A stretch of 64,000 nt of DNA, from positions 2,895,001-2,959,000 of the forward strand of contig NZ_CP045420.1 of assembly GCF_009363795.1 (NCBI RefSeq), given 5' to 3'. The stretch is from Palleronia sp. THAF1. GTDB lineage: Bacteria; Pseudomonadota; Alphaproteobacteria; Rhodobacterales; Rhodobacteraceae. Positions 45,746-54,670 of the stretch are shown here, piece after piece. The position numbers were made by a program, and so were the translations under genes. The notes under the pieces were generated by a model. That model made no database searches and had not been told where the DNA came from. It saw only the letters and a program-made list of their open reading frames with translations. The first letter of the stretch is position 1, and each line of letters opens with the position of its first letter.

Positions 45746-46603
45746 CTACACCGCCGCCTTGCGGCTCTCGTCCAGATAAATTTCGCGCAGGCGCGCCGCG
45801 ACCGGGCCGGGGGTGCCTTCGCCCACGGCCTGCCCGTCAATTTGCACCACCGGCATCACGAAGGTGGACGCCGAGGTCACGAAGGCCTCGTCCGCCGCCT
45901 GCGCCTCTGCCAGCGAGAACGAGCGTTCTTCCACCTTCATCTGCGCCTCTGCCGCGAAGCGTAAAACGGCGGCGCGGGTGATCCCGTGCAGGATCTCGTG
46001 CCCCAGATGCCGCGTGATGATCGTGTTGTCCTTCACGATATAGGCGTTGTTCGACGTGCCTTCGGTGATCATGTCGTCCTCGATCATCCACGCATCGTCC
46101 GCGCCCGCTGCCTTTGCCGCCATCTTGCCCATGGACGGGTACAAAAGCTGCACTGTCTTGATGTCGCGCCGGTCCCACCGCAGGTCGGGTATGGTGATGA
46201 CCTTCAGCCCCACCTTCGCCATAGGCGCATCCGCCAGCCCGGGCTTGGTCTGCGTGAACAGAACCACCGTCTGCGGCGTCCCCTCTGGCGGGTAGGCGAA
46301 ATCGCGATCCGCCGCGCCGCGCGTGATCTGCAAATAGATCAGCCCATCCTCGATCTCGTTCTCCGTCACGAGCCGCCGATGAATGTCCAGCAGCTCGTCA
46401 CGGCTCATGGGCATCCCCATGTCCAATTCACCCAGACTGCGCTCCAACCGCACGGCGTGACCTTCGAAGTCCAGTATCTTGCCGCCCAGCACGCTTGTCA
46501 CCTCGTAAACGCCGTCGGCGAACAGGAACCCCCGGTCGAAAACCGAGACCTTGGCATCCTCTTCGGGCAGGAAGTCGCCGTTGACATAGACGGTGCGGGA
46601 CAT
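45746..46603 (-). CDS. dat: D-amino-acid aminotransferase (class IV PLP)
   Basis: 285 residues from MSRTVYVNGDFLPEEDAKVSVFDRGFLFADGVYEV, the DAAT opening. The catalytic Lys lies in DRRDIKTVQLLYPSMGKMAA, and MITEGTSNNAYIVKDNTIITRHLGHEILHGITR follows. It interconverts D-alanine and D-glutamate with their keto acids and could supply D-amino acids for peptidoglycan. A D-specific role is judged from the RDIKT motif and length, and a branched-chain preference cannot be fully excluded. It is transcribed alone. Confidence 0.88.
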   Translation of the reverse strand: MSRTVYVNGDFLPEEDAKVSVFDRGFLFADGVYEVTSVLGGKILDFEGHAVRLERSLGELDMGMPMSRDELLDIHRRLVTENEIEDGLIYLQITRGAADRDFAYPPEGTPQTVVLFTQTKPGLADAPMAKVGLKVITIPDLRWDRRDIKTVQLLYPSMGKMAAKAAGADDAWMIEDDMITEGTSNNAYIVKDNTIITRHLGHEILHGITRAAVLRFAAEAQMKVEERSFSLAEAQAADEAFVTSASTFVMPVVQIDGQAVGEGTPGPVAARLREIYLDESRKAAV

Positions 46604-46704
46604 GGGCGGGCCTTTCGCGTTGTGCTTCGGCGGTGTGCGGCACCCGCGCGGCCCGGTCAAGATCGGCGTGGTCGCGGGACGCGCGGGGGGCTAGGATCGC
46701 GGTG

Positions 46705-47445
46705 ATGCTGGACGCCGACTCATATCACGCCGCGCTCGACGCGCTGGACTGGCAGATCGACCTTGGCGCGGACGAGGCGATTCTGGATGCGCCCGTGAAC
46801 CGCTATGAGACGGCTGCCGCACCCAAGGCGAAAGCCGCCGAAGCCCCGACGCCCGTCGCCGCCCCGGAACCGTCGGTAGAGGCGCAGAAGGCAGCCAACG
46901 CCGCCACGGACCTGGACGGCCTGAAAGCCGCCCTTGCCGCGTTCCAGGGGTTCGAAATCAGAAGAGGCGCGCGCAACTTGGTGTTCTCGGATGGAGACTC
47001 CTCTGCCCGCGTCATGGTGATCGGAGAAGTCCCGGATCGCAATGAGGACCGTGAAGGCAAGCCCTTCACCGGCCCCGCGGGGCAGTTGTTCGACCGTATG
47101 TTCGCCGCCATCGACCTGTCGCGCGACGGGGGCCTCTACGCCACCTGCGCTCTGCCGTGGCGCACGCCCCACGACCGCGCCGCGACGCCCGATGAGCTGA
47201 CGATGATGCGTCCCTTCCTGCTGCGCCACATCGAACTGGCCGCGCCCGACGTCCTGATCATCATGGGCAGCACCCCGGCCGAGCTGCTCTTGGGCCGGGC
47301 CGCCATCTCGCGCCTGCGCGGCAAGTGGACCGAAGCGGCAGGCAAGCCAGCGTTGCCCATGCTGCACCCCGCCGCCTTGCTGAAAACACCCGAGGCCAAG
47401 CGCGACGCATGGGCCGACCTGCTGTCCCTGAAGGCCCGGCTATGA
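46705..47445 (+). CDS. Uracil-DNA glycosylase family 4/5-like protein
   Basis: 246 residues. The N-terminus (1-75) is an Ala/Pro/Glu-rich linker. The catalytic domain has ARVMVIGEVPDRNEDREGKPFTGPAGQLFDRMF (motif A, GEVPD instead of GEAPG), LLIMGSTPAELLLG and the late MLHPAALL (HPA). Typical family-4 enzymes bind a [4Fe-4S] cluster through four Cys; only one Cys is present here (YATCALPW), so the cluster is probably absent. It should excise uracil from DNA if active. The stop overlaps the metallophosphoesterase start (ATGA). A neighbouring moaB is a frequent Rhodobacterales arrangement. Confidence 0.83.
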   Translation: MLDADSYHAALDALDWQIDLGADEAILDAPVNRYETAAAPKAKAAEAPTPVAAPEPSVEAQKAANAATDLDGLKAALAAFQGFEIRRGARNLVFSDGDSSARVMVIGEVPDRNEDREGKPFTGPAGQLFDRMFAAIDLSRDGGLYATCALPWRTPHDRAATPDELTMMRPFLLRHIELAAPDVLIIMGSTPAELLLGRAAISRLRGKWTEAAGKPALPMLHPAALLKTPEAKRDAWADLLSLKARL

Positions 47446-48032
47446 AGATCCTCGCCGTCTCGGACCTGCACTGCGACACAGCCGCCGCCGATGCGCTTGT
47501 CTCTGCCGCCGGTGCCGCCGATCTGGTCATCGCCGCGGGCGACTTCGCGAATGCGCATCAGGGACTGGACGCCTACATGGCCCGCCTTTCCCCCATCGCC
47601 GACCGCATGATCTGCGTGCCCGGCAACAACGAGACAGAAGCCGCCCTGCGCAAAGCGACCAATGCGACCGTGCTACACGGCGAAACTTGTGAGTGGAACG
47701 GCCTGCGCATCGCAGGCCTTGGCGGCGGCATCCCGCCCCTGCCCTCGCTGCCGTGGAAAAGCTGGGACCTGGCGGAAGCCGAAGCCCAAGCGCGCCTAGA
47801 CCGGATCGACGGTGCCGACATCCTGATCACCCACTCCCCTCCCATCGGTTTGGGCGACAACCACACGACTCTGGGCCACATCGGATCGACCGCCATCAAA
47901 AGCGCCCTGCTGCGCCTACGCCCGCAGCTTGCCCTCTTCGGCCATATCCACGACTGCTGGGGTGAAAGCGGCATGCTGGGCGACACGCATTGGTGCAACC
48001 TTGGCCCGCAGTCGCGCTGGTTCACGCTCTAG
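47442..48032 (+). CDS. Calcineurin-like metallophosphoesterase
   Basis: 196 residues from MKILAVSDLHCDTAAADAL. The di-metal motifs are in order: SDLHC (D, H), AAGDFAN (GD), VPGNNE (GNNE, variant of GNHE), ITHSPP (H) and FGHIHDCWGE (GHxH). A small phosphodiesterase or phosphatase role is supported, without a defined substrate. It is coupled to the uracil-DNA glycosylase-like gene by a four-base overlap and so may form a two-gene operon. Confidence 0.88.
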   Translation: MKILAVSDLHCDTAAADALVSAAGAADLVIAAGDFANAHQGLDAYMARLSPIADRMICVPGNNETEAALRKATNATVLHGETCEWNGLRIAGLGGGIPPLPSLPWKSWDLAEAEAQARLDRIDGADILITHSPPIGLGDNHTTLGHIGSTAIKSALLRLRPQLALFGHIHDCWGESGMLGDTHWCNLGPQSRWFTL

Positions 48033-48089
48033 CCCTTGGCAACGCGCCTCACGCCCTACCTCCCTCATCAGCACAGAAGGAGAGCCGCC

Positions 48090-48914
48090 ATGACCACCTA
48101 TACACCGCCGAAAGTCTGGACATGGGACAAGGAGTCGGGCGGCAAATGGGCCAGTCAGAACCGCCCCATCGCGGGCCCCACCCACGACGCCGACCTGCCG
48201 CGCGGCGACCACCTTTACCAGTTGCACTCGATGGGTACGCCCAACGGCCAAAAGGTCACGATCCTGTTCGAGGAATTGCTCGCCGCAGGCTTTGATGCCG
48301 AATACGATGCCTGGATGATCGACATCACGGAAGGCAGCCAGTTCGGCTCTGGTTTCGTGGAGGTGAACCCCAACTCCAAGATCCCCGCGCTGCTCGACTA
48401 CACCGGTGACACGCCCGTCCGCGTTTTTGAGTCGGCCGCGATCCTGATGCACCTCGCGGAACGCTACGGCGCGTTCCTGGGCAACAACCACACAGAGCTT
48501 CTGTCGTGGCTCTTCTGGCTGCAAGGCTCGGCACCCTACCTTGGCGGCGGTTTCGGCCACTTCTACGCCTACGCGCCCGAAAAGTTCGAATACCCCATCG
48601 ACCGCTTCGCCATGGAAACCAAGCGTCAGCTCGACGTGCTGGACCGCCACTTGGCCGACCACCAATTCCTTGCAGGCGACGACTACACCATCGCCGACAT
48701 CGCCACCTTCCCGTGGTACGGCCGCATGGTCTTCGGCAAAGCCTACGACGCCGGCGAATTCCTGAGCGTCCACGAATACGACCACGTGATCCGCTGGGCC
48801 AACGAAATCGCCGCCCGCCCCGCCGTCAAACGCGGCCAGATCGTGAACCTCAAGGGCGAGGGCAAGTTGGAAGAACGCCATGCCGCCTCTGACTTCGACG
48901 CGCTGAACCTCTAG
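48090..48914 (+). CDS. Glutathione S-transferase, YghU-type
   Basis: 274 residues from MTTYTPPKVWTWDKESGGKWAS, with an AAGGAGAG site. The YghU-type opening (TPPKVWTWD...GGKWASQNRPIAGPTHDADLPRGDHLYQLHSMGTPNGQKVTILFEELLAAG) is highly characteristic. VNPNSKIPALLDY and VFESAAILMHLAERYG give the glutathione site, and FLAGDDYTIADIATFPWYG the C-domain. It is a disulfide-reductase-like GST. It is followed by a repeat-type hairpin before moaB. Confidence 0.94.
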   Translation: MTTYTPPKVWTWDKESGGKWASQNRPIAGPTHDADLPRGDHLYQLHSMGTPNGQKVTILFEELLAAGFDAEYDAWMIDITEGSQFGSGFVEVNPNSKIPALLDYTGDTPVRVFESAAILMHLAERYGAFLGNNHTELLSWLFWLQGSAPYLGGGFGHFYAYAPEKFEYPIDRFAMETKRQLDVLDRHLADHQFLAGDDYTIADIATFPWYGRMVFGKAYDAGEFLSVHEYDHVIRWANEIAARPAVKRGQIVNLKGEGKLEERHAASDFDALNL

Positions 48915-48945
48915 GCTTCATCGTTCCAGAAATACCTCGGGGTTA

Positions 48946-48960
48946 GGGGGCAGCGCCCCC
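48946..48960. repeat. GGGGGC-AGC-GCCCCC palindrome of dispersed-repeat type
   Basis: A 6-bp GC stem with a 3-base loop, preceded by AGAAATACCTCGGGGTT. The string AAATAC-C-TC-GGGG followed by a GGGGGCAGCGCCCCC hairpin looks like the short palindromic elements that recur between genes in Rhodobacterales genomes. No T-tract follows. It may act as a weak transcript end or a mobile repeat; the identification as a dispersed repeat comes from general recollection and is not shown by this window alone. Confidence 0.4.
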
Positions 48961-48984
48961 GTCCGCGCAAAGGATCCCACACCC

Positions 48985-49527
48985 ATGAGCCGTATCGACG
49001 AGACCCGCGATTTCATCCCCGCCCGCATCGCCGTTCTGACGGTCAGCGACACGCGGCAGGCCGATGACGACCGCTCCGGCGACACTCTCGTCCAACGCCT
49101 TACCGATGCGGGCCACACCCTAGCGGCCCGTGCGATTTTGCGCGACGAACGCGACGGCATCGCCCAACAACTGCGCGACTGGTGCGACGGGGGTGAGATC
49201 GACGTGATCCTGACCACGGGCGGCACTGGCCTGACGGGCCGGGACGTCACCGTCGAAGCCCACCGTGACGTCTACGAGAAAGAGATCGACGCTTTCGGCA
49301 CCGTCTTCACCCACGTCTCGATGGCAAAGATCGGCACCTCTGCCGTCCAGTCCCGCGCCTGCGGTGGTGTGCGCAACGGCACCTACCTCTTCGCCCTGCC
49401 CGGCAGCACCGGCGCCTGCAAGGACGCGTGGGATGAAATCCTGAAATGGCAGCTCGACTACCGCCACCGCCCCTGCAATTTCATCGAGATCCTGCCAAGG
49501 CTCGACGAGCACATCCGTCGCAAGTGA
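48985..49527 (+). CDS. moaB: Molybdenum cofactor biosynthesis protein B
   Basis: 180 residues. MoaB/MogA-fold motifs: IAVLTVSDTRQADDDRSGDTL, ILTTGGTGLTGRDVTVEA and FALPGSTGACKDAWDEIL. It takes part in adenylylation of molybdopterin, or is a close paralogue of MogA. Formate dehydrogenase further downstream needs a molybdopterin or tungstopterin cofactor, so the gene is functionally related though not linked in one operon. Confidence 0.95.
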   Translation: MSRIDETRDFIPARIAVLTVSDTRQADDDRSGDTLVQRLTDAGHTLAARAILRDERDGIAQQLRDWCDGGEIDVILTTGGTGLTGRDVTVEAHRDVYEKEIDAFGTVFTHVSMAKIGTSAVQSRACGGVRNGTYLFALPGSTGACKDAWDEILKWQLDYRHRPCNFIEILPRLDEHIRRK

Positions 49528-49604
49528 GTCCCCAACCAAGCCTTGTTCACCGAATCGCAATATGGGATCGGTAGCCAACCAAGAGCAGCACAGAAACGGG
49601 CACC

Positions 49605-51638
49605 ATGCAGGACCCACAGGCGATCCTCGCCTCAGTCTTCGGATTCGACGCCTTCCGCCCCGGTCAGGCGGACATCGTGCAGGCCGTCACGGATGGTGAG
49701 CCGGTGCTGGCGATCATGCCCACCGGCGGCGGAAAATCCCTGTGCTTCCAACTGCCCGCCCTCCTGCGCGATGGCCTGACGCTCGTGGTCTCCCCCCTGA
49801 TCGCCCTCATGCGCGACCAGGTGCGCGGCCTTCAAGAAGCGGGCGTCGCCGCAGGTTGCCTGACCAGCGCGAACACCGAAGAGGAAACGCAAGCCGTCTG
49901 GGAGGCCATCGCCGACGGCTCGCTGAAACTCCTCTACCTCGCCCCCGAACGCCTCGGCTCTGCCGAACGGATGCTGTCCCGCGCCAACATCTCCATGATC
50001 GCGGTGGACGAAGCGCACTGCGTCAGCCAGTGGGGCCACGACTTCCGCCCCGATTACCTGCGCATCGGCGCGTTGCGCCGGTCGCTGAACGTGCCCCTGG
50101 CCGCCTTCACCGCCACCGCCGACGCCGAAACGCGCGAGGAAATCGTGCGCCGTCTGTTCGACGGCATTGAGCCGCGCCTATTCTTGCACGGCTTCGACCG
50201 TCCGAACATCCATCTGGCCTTCACGCCAAAGGACAAGCCGCGCGAGCAGATCCTGAACTTCGCCGCCGCGCGAAAGGGGCAGTCCGGCATCGTCTACTGT
50301 GGCACCCGCGCCAAGACCGAAGGTCTTGCCGATGCGCTGAACAAGCAGGGTCACATGGCCGCCGCCTACCACGGCGGGATGGAGGCCGACCAACGCCGCG
50401 CCGTCGAACACCGTTTCGCGGTTGAAGATGGGCTGATCGTCTGCGCTACCGTCGCCTTCGGCATGGGGGTCGACAAGCCGGATATCCGCTGGGTCGCCCA
50501 CGCCGATCTGCCCAAGTCGATCGAGAGCTATTACCAGGAAATCGGGCGCGGCGGCCGGGACGGTGCCCCTGCCGAAACCCTCACCCTTTACGGCCCCGAC
50601 GACATCCGCCTGCGCCGTAGCCAGATCGACGAAGGCACGGCACCGCCCGAACGCAAAGCCGCCGATCATGGCCGACTGAACGCGCTTCTGGGACTGGCCG
50701 AGGCACTGGGCTGCCGTCGCACCCAGCTCCTCGCCTACTTCGGCGAAGACAGCGAACCTTGTGGCAACTGCGATCAATGCGAAAAACCGCCCGAAACCTT
50801 CGACGGGACCGAAGCCGTGCAGATGGCCCTGTCCGCCATCCTGCGCACCGGCGAATACTTCGGCACAGGGCACCTTGTGGATATCCTGACCGGTCGCGCG
50901 ACCGACAAGGTCAAGCAACGCAGCCACGATGATCTGCCCACCTTTGGCGTTGGACAGGCCACTCCCGCCAAGCAATGGCAGGCGATCTACCGCCAGATGC
51001 TGGGCCGCGACCTTGTTCGCCCCGATCCCGAGCGCCACGGCGCGCTGCGGCTGATGGAAAGCTGCCGCCCGATCCTCAAGGGCGAGGCGCAAATCAAGCT
51101 TCGTCGCGACACGCTGACCGCCCGTGACCGCCCCGCCGTCAAGACGCTGGTATCGGAAGAGGACGCGCCGCTTCTTTCCGCGCTAAAGGCCCAGCGCCGC
51201 GCTCTCGCGGAAGCACAGAACGTACCCGCCTACATCATCTTCAACGACAAGACCCTGATCGAAATGGCCGAACGCCGCCCCACCGATCTGGACGGCATGG
51301 CCGGGATCACCGGGGTCGGCGCGAAGAAGCTGGCCGACTACGGCGCGACATTCCTGAAGGTCATCAACGGCGCGGTGGAAGAGGCTCACCCCGCCCGGCG
51401 CAAGCTGGCAGGCCAAGCCGCGGGTACCGTCTACGACCGTCTGATGGAAGCGCAGGGGGACCTCGCACGCGGCGAAGACGGCACCGGCAAGCCCATGTCC
51501 TGCCCCGCCGGCACCCTGCGCTGGATCGCCGAGCGCCGTCCATCCGATCTGGATCAACTGGCGCGCGCGCCGGGCCTGAACCAACCCAAGCTGGATCGCT
51601 TCGGAGACCGCTTTCTCGAAATCTGCCGCGACACCTGA
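49605..51638 (+). CDS. recQ: ATP-dependent DNA helicase RecQ with two HRDC domains
   Basis: 677 residues. RecQ core: Walker A MPTGGGKSLCFQLP near 42, the DEAH box VDEAHCVSQWGHDFRPDYLRIG, motif III AFTATAD and motif VI YYQEIGRGGRDG. The zinc-binding site follows (SEPCGNCDQCEKPPE). Then the winged helix, and two HRDC-like domains: 525-600 (LKAQRRALAEAQNVPAYIIFNDKTL) and 602-672 (GTLRWIAERRPSDLDQLARAPGL). It unwinds recombination intermediates in RecF-pathway repair. A second HRDC makes it longer than E. coli RecQ (609 residues). Spacing to moaB is 77 bases. Confidence 0.96.
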   Translation: MQDPQAILASVFGFDAFRPGQADIVQAVTDGEPVLAIMPTGGGKSLCFQLPALLRDGLTLVVSPLIALMRDQVRGLQEAGVAAGCLTSANTEEETQAVWEAIADGSLKLLYLAPERLGSAERMLSRANISMIAVDEAHCVSQWGHDFRPDYLRIGALRRSLNVPLAAFTATADAETREEIVRRLFDGIEPRLFLHGFDRPNIHLAFTPKDKPREQILNFAAARKGQSGIVYCGTRAKTEGLADALNKQGHMAAAYHGGMEADQRRAVEHRFAVEDGLIVCATVAFGMGVDKPDIRWVAHADLPKSIESYYQEIGRGGRDGAPAETLTLYGPDDIRLRRSQIDEGTAPPERKAADHGRLNALLGLAEALGCRRTQLLAYFGEDSEPCGNCDQCEKPPETFDGTEAVQMALSAILRTGEYFGTGHLVDILTGRATDKVKQRSHDDLPTFGVGQATPAKQWQAIYRQMLGRDLVRPDPERHGALRLMESCRPILKGEAQIKLRRDTLTARDRPAVKTLVSEEDAPLLSALKAQRRALAEAQNVPAYIIFNDKTLIEMAERRPTDLDGMAGITGVGAKKLADYGATFLKVINGAVEEAHPARRKLAGQAAGTVYDRLMEAQGDLARGEDGTGKPMSCPAGTLRWIAERRPSDLDQLARAPGLNQPKLDRFGDRFLEICRDT

Positions 51639-51693
51639 CCGGGTTGAGACCGCGCGCCCCACGACGTATCTCAGGGCTTGCAGGAGGTGCCAC

Positions 51694-52467
51694 ATGCTCA
51701 TCGCGATCTCGCCAGCCAAACGTCTGAACTGGGACACGGTCAACGTCCCGACGACCGAACCCCGTTTGCAGGATCAGGCCGACATCCTCGCCGGTCACGC
51801 GCGGCAACTTTCGCTGGGCGATCTGAAGTCGCTGATGGGCCTGTCGGACGATCTGGCCAAGCTGAACCGCGACCGCTTCCGCGACATGGCCGATGGGACA
51901 GACCGCCGTCCCGCCGCCTGGGCCTTTGCGGGCGACACCTACCAGGGGTTGGAAATGCCGACGCTGGATGAAGCGGCGCAGGCCTTCGCCGACGATCACC
52001 TGCGCATCCTGTCCGGCCTTTACGGCGTGCTGCGCCCCCGCGACGGGATCGAGGCCTACCGCCTTGAAATGGGCAGCAAACTGAAGACCCGGCGCGGCAA
52101 GTCCCTGTATGACTTCTGGGGGGATCGCCTGTCGCAGGTTCTCAACGACGACGCCGCGGCCGCTGGCACGCATGTCCTTCTGAACTGTGCCAGTCAGGAA
52201 TACTTCGGCGCGGTGGATGCCAAGGCTTTGAACCTACAGGTCATTACACCCCGGTTCCTAGATGAGAAGAACGGGCAGGCCAAGGTGATCTCGTTCCACG
52301 CCAAGCGGGCGCGCGGCGCGATGGCGCGCTTCGTATGCGAGCACAGGATCACCGACCCGGCAGCGCTGATGGACTTCGATACCGCTGGGTATGCCTACGC
52401 GCCCGACCTGTCCGAACCGGATGCGCCCGCCTTCTTCCGTAGCGAGGCGGCCGCGCAAGCGGCCTAG
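51694..52467 (+). CDS. yaaA: Peroxide stress protein YaaA (UPF0246)
   Basis: 257 residues starting MLIAISPAKRLNWDT, the family opening. Later conserved sequence: WAFAGDTYQGLEMPTLDE, GLYGVLRPRDGIEAYRLEMGSKL, NCASQEYFGAVDAKAL and SFHAKRARGAMARFVCEHRITDP. In E. coli YaaA limits intracellular iron and protects DNA from peroxide. GCAGGAGGTG upstream fixes the start. Its TAG stop shares a CTAG with the convergent kinase gene. Confidence 0.95.
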   Translation: MLIAISPAKRLNWDTVNVPTTEPRLQDQADILAGHARQLSLGDLKSLMGLSDDLAKLNRDRFRDMADGTDRRPAAWAFAGDTYQGLEMPTLDEAAQAFADDHLRILSGLYGVLRPRDGIEAYRLEMGSKLKTRRGKSLYDFWGDRLSQVLNDDAAAAGTHVLLNCASQEYFGAVDAKALNLQVITPRFLDEKNGQAKVISFHAKRARGAMARFVCEHRITDPAALMDFDTAGYAYAPDLSEPDAPAFFRSEAAAQAA

Positions 52468-54605
52468 CCGCCCTTTGCCTCTCGCGCGTTGTCCAGTTCT
52501 GCCGACAGCGCATCGCGCTTAAGTGGCTTGTGGATGACCCGGTCCATACCGGCCGTCAGGAAACGCTGTATCTCTTCCGGCAGGATATGTGCTGTCATCG
52601 CCACGATGGGCAGCGGCGGCCTGTCCTGATCAGCCTCCCACTTGCGCAAGCGGCGGGTCGCCTCGCAGCCGTCCATGTCGGGCATGGAGATATCCATCAG
52701 CACCAGATCGGGCGGATCGGCGCAGACAAGATCGATGCACTCCTGCCCGTTCTGCGCGATCCTAAGATCGACGCCCAAAGGCTCCATCAACTTGCCGAGC
52801 ACCATGCGATTGGTCGCATTATCTTCTGCCGCGACAACCCGCATGACAGGTCGCACCATCGGGTCTGCGCGCGCAGCGTCCGGCCCCGGTTCCGAGGCGA
52901 CGGGCAACGGCAGGACGCAATCGAACGCAGCGCCACCGCCTTCCCGGTCACGGTAGGTCAGCGTGCCACCCATCTGCTCAGCCAGCTTGCGACAGATCGC
53001 AAGGCCAAGGCCACTGCCATCGTGCGGTCGCGCGGTGCCGTCCTGCGCTTGTGAAAAGCCTTGGAAGATATGCTCGACCCTGTCCGCAGGAACGCCCGCG
53101 CCGGTATCCAGAACGGACAAGCGTAGCGCTGGCTGGCCCTTTGCGCTTCGATCGGAAGCAGCCTGCACCGTCACCGTTCCGGCGTCCGAGAATTTCACGG
53201 CATTGCTCAACAGGTTGGCAAGGATCTGACGGATACGTCGCGCGTCGCCCATGAAGCTGACGGCCAAACCGGGCGAGGCGTCCGGCACCAACGTCAGGCC
53301 TTTCAGACGCGCCTGCGCCTCGAAGCTAGCCACCGTTTCCTGCACCAATGCGACGGGTGAGAACGCATCCGAAGACAACACGATCCGATCAGCCTCTGCC
53401 CGCGAAAAATCCAGAACGTCATCCATGAAGGTTAGCAGCGCCCCGGCAGAACGGCGCAACGTACGCGCAAGTTCGATCTGGTCCGCATCCAGCCCCGTCT
53501 CCAGCAGCAGGTCTGCGGTACCGACAAGACCGTTCATCGGGGTGCGGATTTCATGGCCCATGTTAGACAGGAAGGCCGACTTCGCACGCTCCGCCGCCTG
53601 CGCCGCCGTATGCATGCGCCGCAACTCGATCTCCTGCTCCTTCATCGCCGTGATGTCGATGCGGAAGCCGGCGCGCCCGCCATCGGGCGTCTCGACCTCG
53701 ACCACGCGCAACCACCTGCCGTCGCTGATCTGCTGCTCAATCGGCTTGCCATCCAGGTTCTGGTGCCGATCCAATCGCTCTTCCAGCCAGGCCTCTTCAC
53801 GTCCGATGGCCTCTTGATACTGTCCGCTGCGCAGGCCTGCTTGCAGGATATTGGTAAAGGTTGTGCCGGGCGTTATCGCATCCCGCGAAACGGCGTAGAA
53901 ACGGCGGTATTGCTCGTTGCAGGTGACCAGCCGATCCTCGGCGTCGAATACAACGAACCCATCCGGAAGCGCCTCGATCGCAGATTGCAGCCGCAGCATG
54001 TCGGTTTGGTCACTGCCGCGCGACACCACACCACCGTCCGGCAATCGCGTTTCGATCAGCTTGATGATTCGCCCATTCCACAGATACATCACTTCTGGCG
54101 GAATCGGGTCGTGCCGCCATCGGCCCGCCATGTATTCGGGCCAGTCATTCCCTCTGTTGCCCGGATCGACGACCCCTTCCTGCAGGAGCGCGGCGAACAA
54201 ATCCCGTACCGGCGTGCCGGGCTGCGTGACGTCCAACCCGTCGAAGATCGACAGGTAGGCCGCGTTGGCCGCGATCAGACATTCTTGCGCGTCGTAGATC
54301 GCAAATCCGTCCGGGATGGTCTGCAAGGCCGCCCACAGCGCGGATTTTTCCATCCGCTCGCCCGCGCGATCTTCGGCTGCATCGCGGGCCACGCGGTCTC
54401 GGTCGGCGCGCAGCTCTGCGTTCTCTGCCGTCAGCTTCTCGGCTTGATCACGCCAATCGGCCATACGGCGATGCAGTGTGCCGTTCGCCAGCTCAAGCTT
54501 GCGCAACTTATCGCTAGAGGCATCGACGCTGGTCACCAGCATGCGCTCGGCGGCAAGCCGATTGCGCCGATCCTGTTCCTGTCGCGTCAGTTCTGCCCCG
54601 CGCAT
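52464..54605 (-). CDS. Cytoplasmic hybrid sensor histidine kinase
   Basis: 713 residues from MRGAELTRQEQDRR; in-frame ATGs at 54614 and 54635 are alternatives, but the AAGG at 54616-54619 best fits 54605. An N-terminal coiled coil (to about 85) precedes two PAS domains of the PAS-7 type (about 85-205 and 205-325; LPDGFVVFDAEDRLVTCN). Then the dimerisation/phospho-acceptor SNMGHEIRTPMNG (His351), the ATPase domain (NLLSNAVKFSDAG, DTGAGVP, GSGLGLAIC) and a receiver with Asp in LVLMDISMPDMDG (about 640). No membrane helices, so it senses a cytoplasmic signal. No response regulator gene is adjacent. Confidence 0.92.
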   Translation of the reverse strand: MRGAELTRQEQDRRNRLAAERMLVTSVDASSDKLRKLELANGTLHRRMADWRDQAEKLTAENAELRADRDRVARDAAEDRAGERMEKSALWAALQTIPDGFAIYDAQECLIAANAAYLSIFDGLDVTQPGTPVRDLFAALLQEGVVDPGNRGNDWPEYMAGRWRHDPIPPEVMYLWNGRIIKLIETRLPDGGVVSRGSDQTDMLRLQSAIEALPDGFVVFDAEDRLVTCNEQYRRFYAVSRDAITPGTTFTNILQAGLRSGQYQEAIGREEAWLEERLDRHQNLDGKPIEQQISDGRWLRVVEVETPDGGRAGFRIDITAMKEQEIELRRMHTAAQAAERAKSAFLSNMGHEIRTPMNGLVGTADLLLETGLDADQIELARTLRRSAGALLTFMDDVLDFSRAEADRIVLSSDAFSPVALVQETVASFEAQARLKGLTLVPDASPGLAVSFMGDARRIRQILANLLSNAVKFSDAGTVTVQAASDRSAKGQPALRLSVLDTGAGVPADRVEHIFQGFSQAQDGTARPHDGSGLGLAICRKLAEQMGGTLTYRDREGGGAAFDCVLPLPVASEPGPDAARADPMVRPVMRVVAAEDNATNRMVLGKLMEPLGVDLRIAQNGQECIDLVCADPPDLVLMDISMPDMDGCEATRRLRKWEADQDRPPLPIVAMTAHILPEEIQRFLTAGMDRVIHKPLKRDALSAELDNAREAKGG

Positions 54606-54622
54606 CCATCCCATCCTTACGT

Positions 54623-54644
54623 GCCCGCGCACCATGGCGCGGGC
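54623..54644. repeat. 8-bp inverted repeat between thiolase and kinase genes
   Basis: GCCCGCGC (54623-54630) and GCGCGGGC (54637-54644) with the loop ACCATG. It lies immediately upstream of the kinase ribosome site and downstream of the thiolase stop on the minus strand. No T-tract follows. A translational or processing role is possible, and no function is shown. Confidence 0.35.
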
Positions 54645-54670
54645 CGTCCTAAGGTTGGGTTAACACGCGA

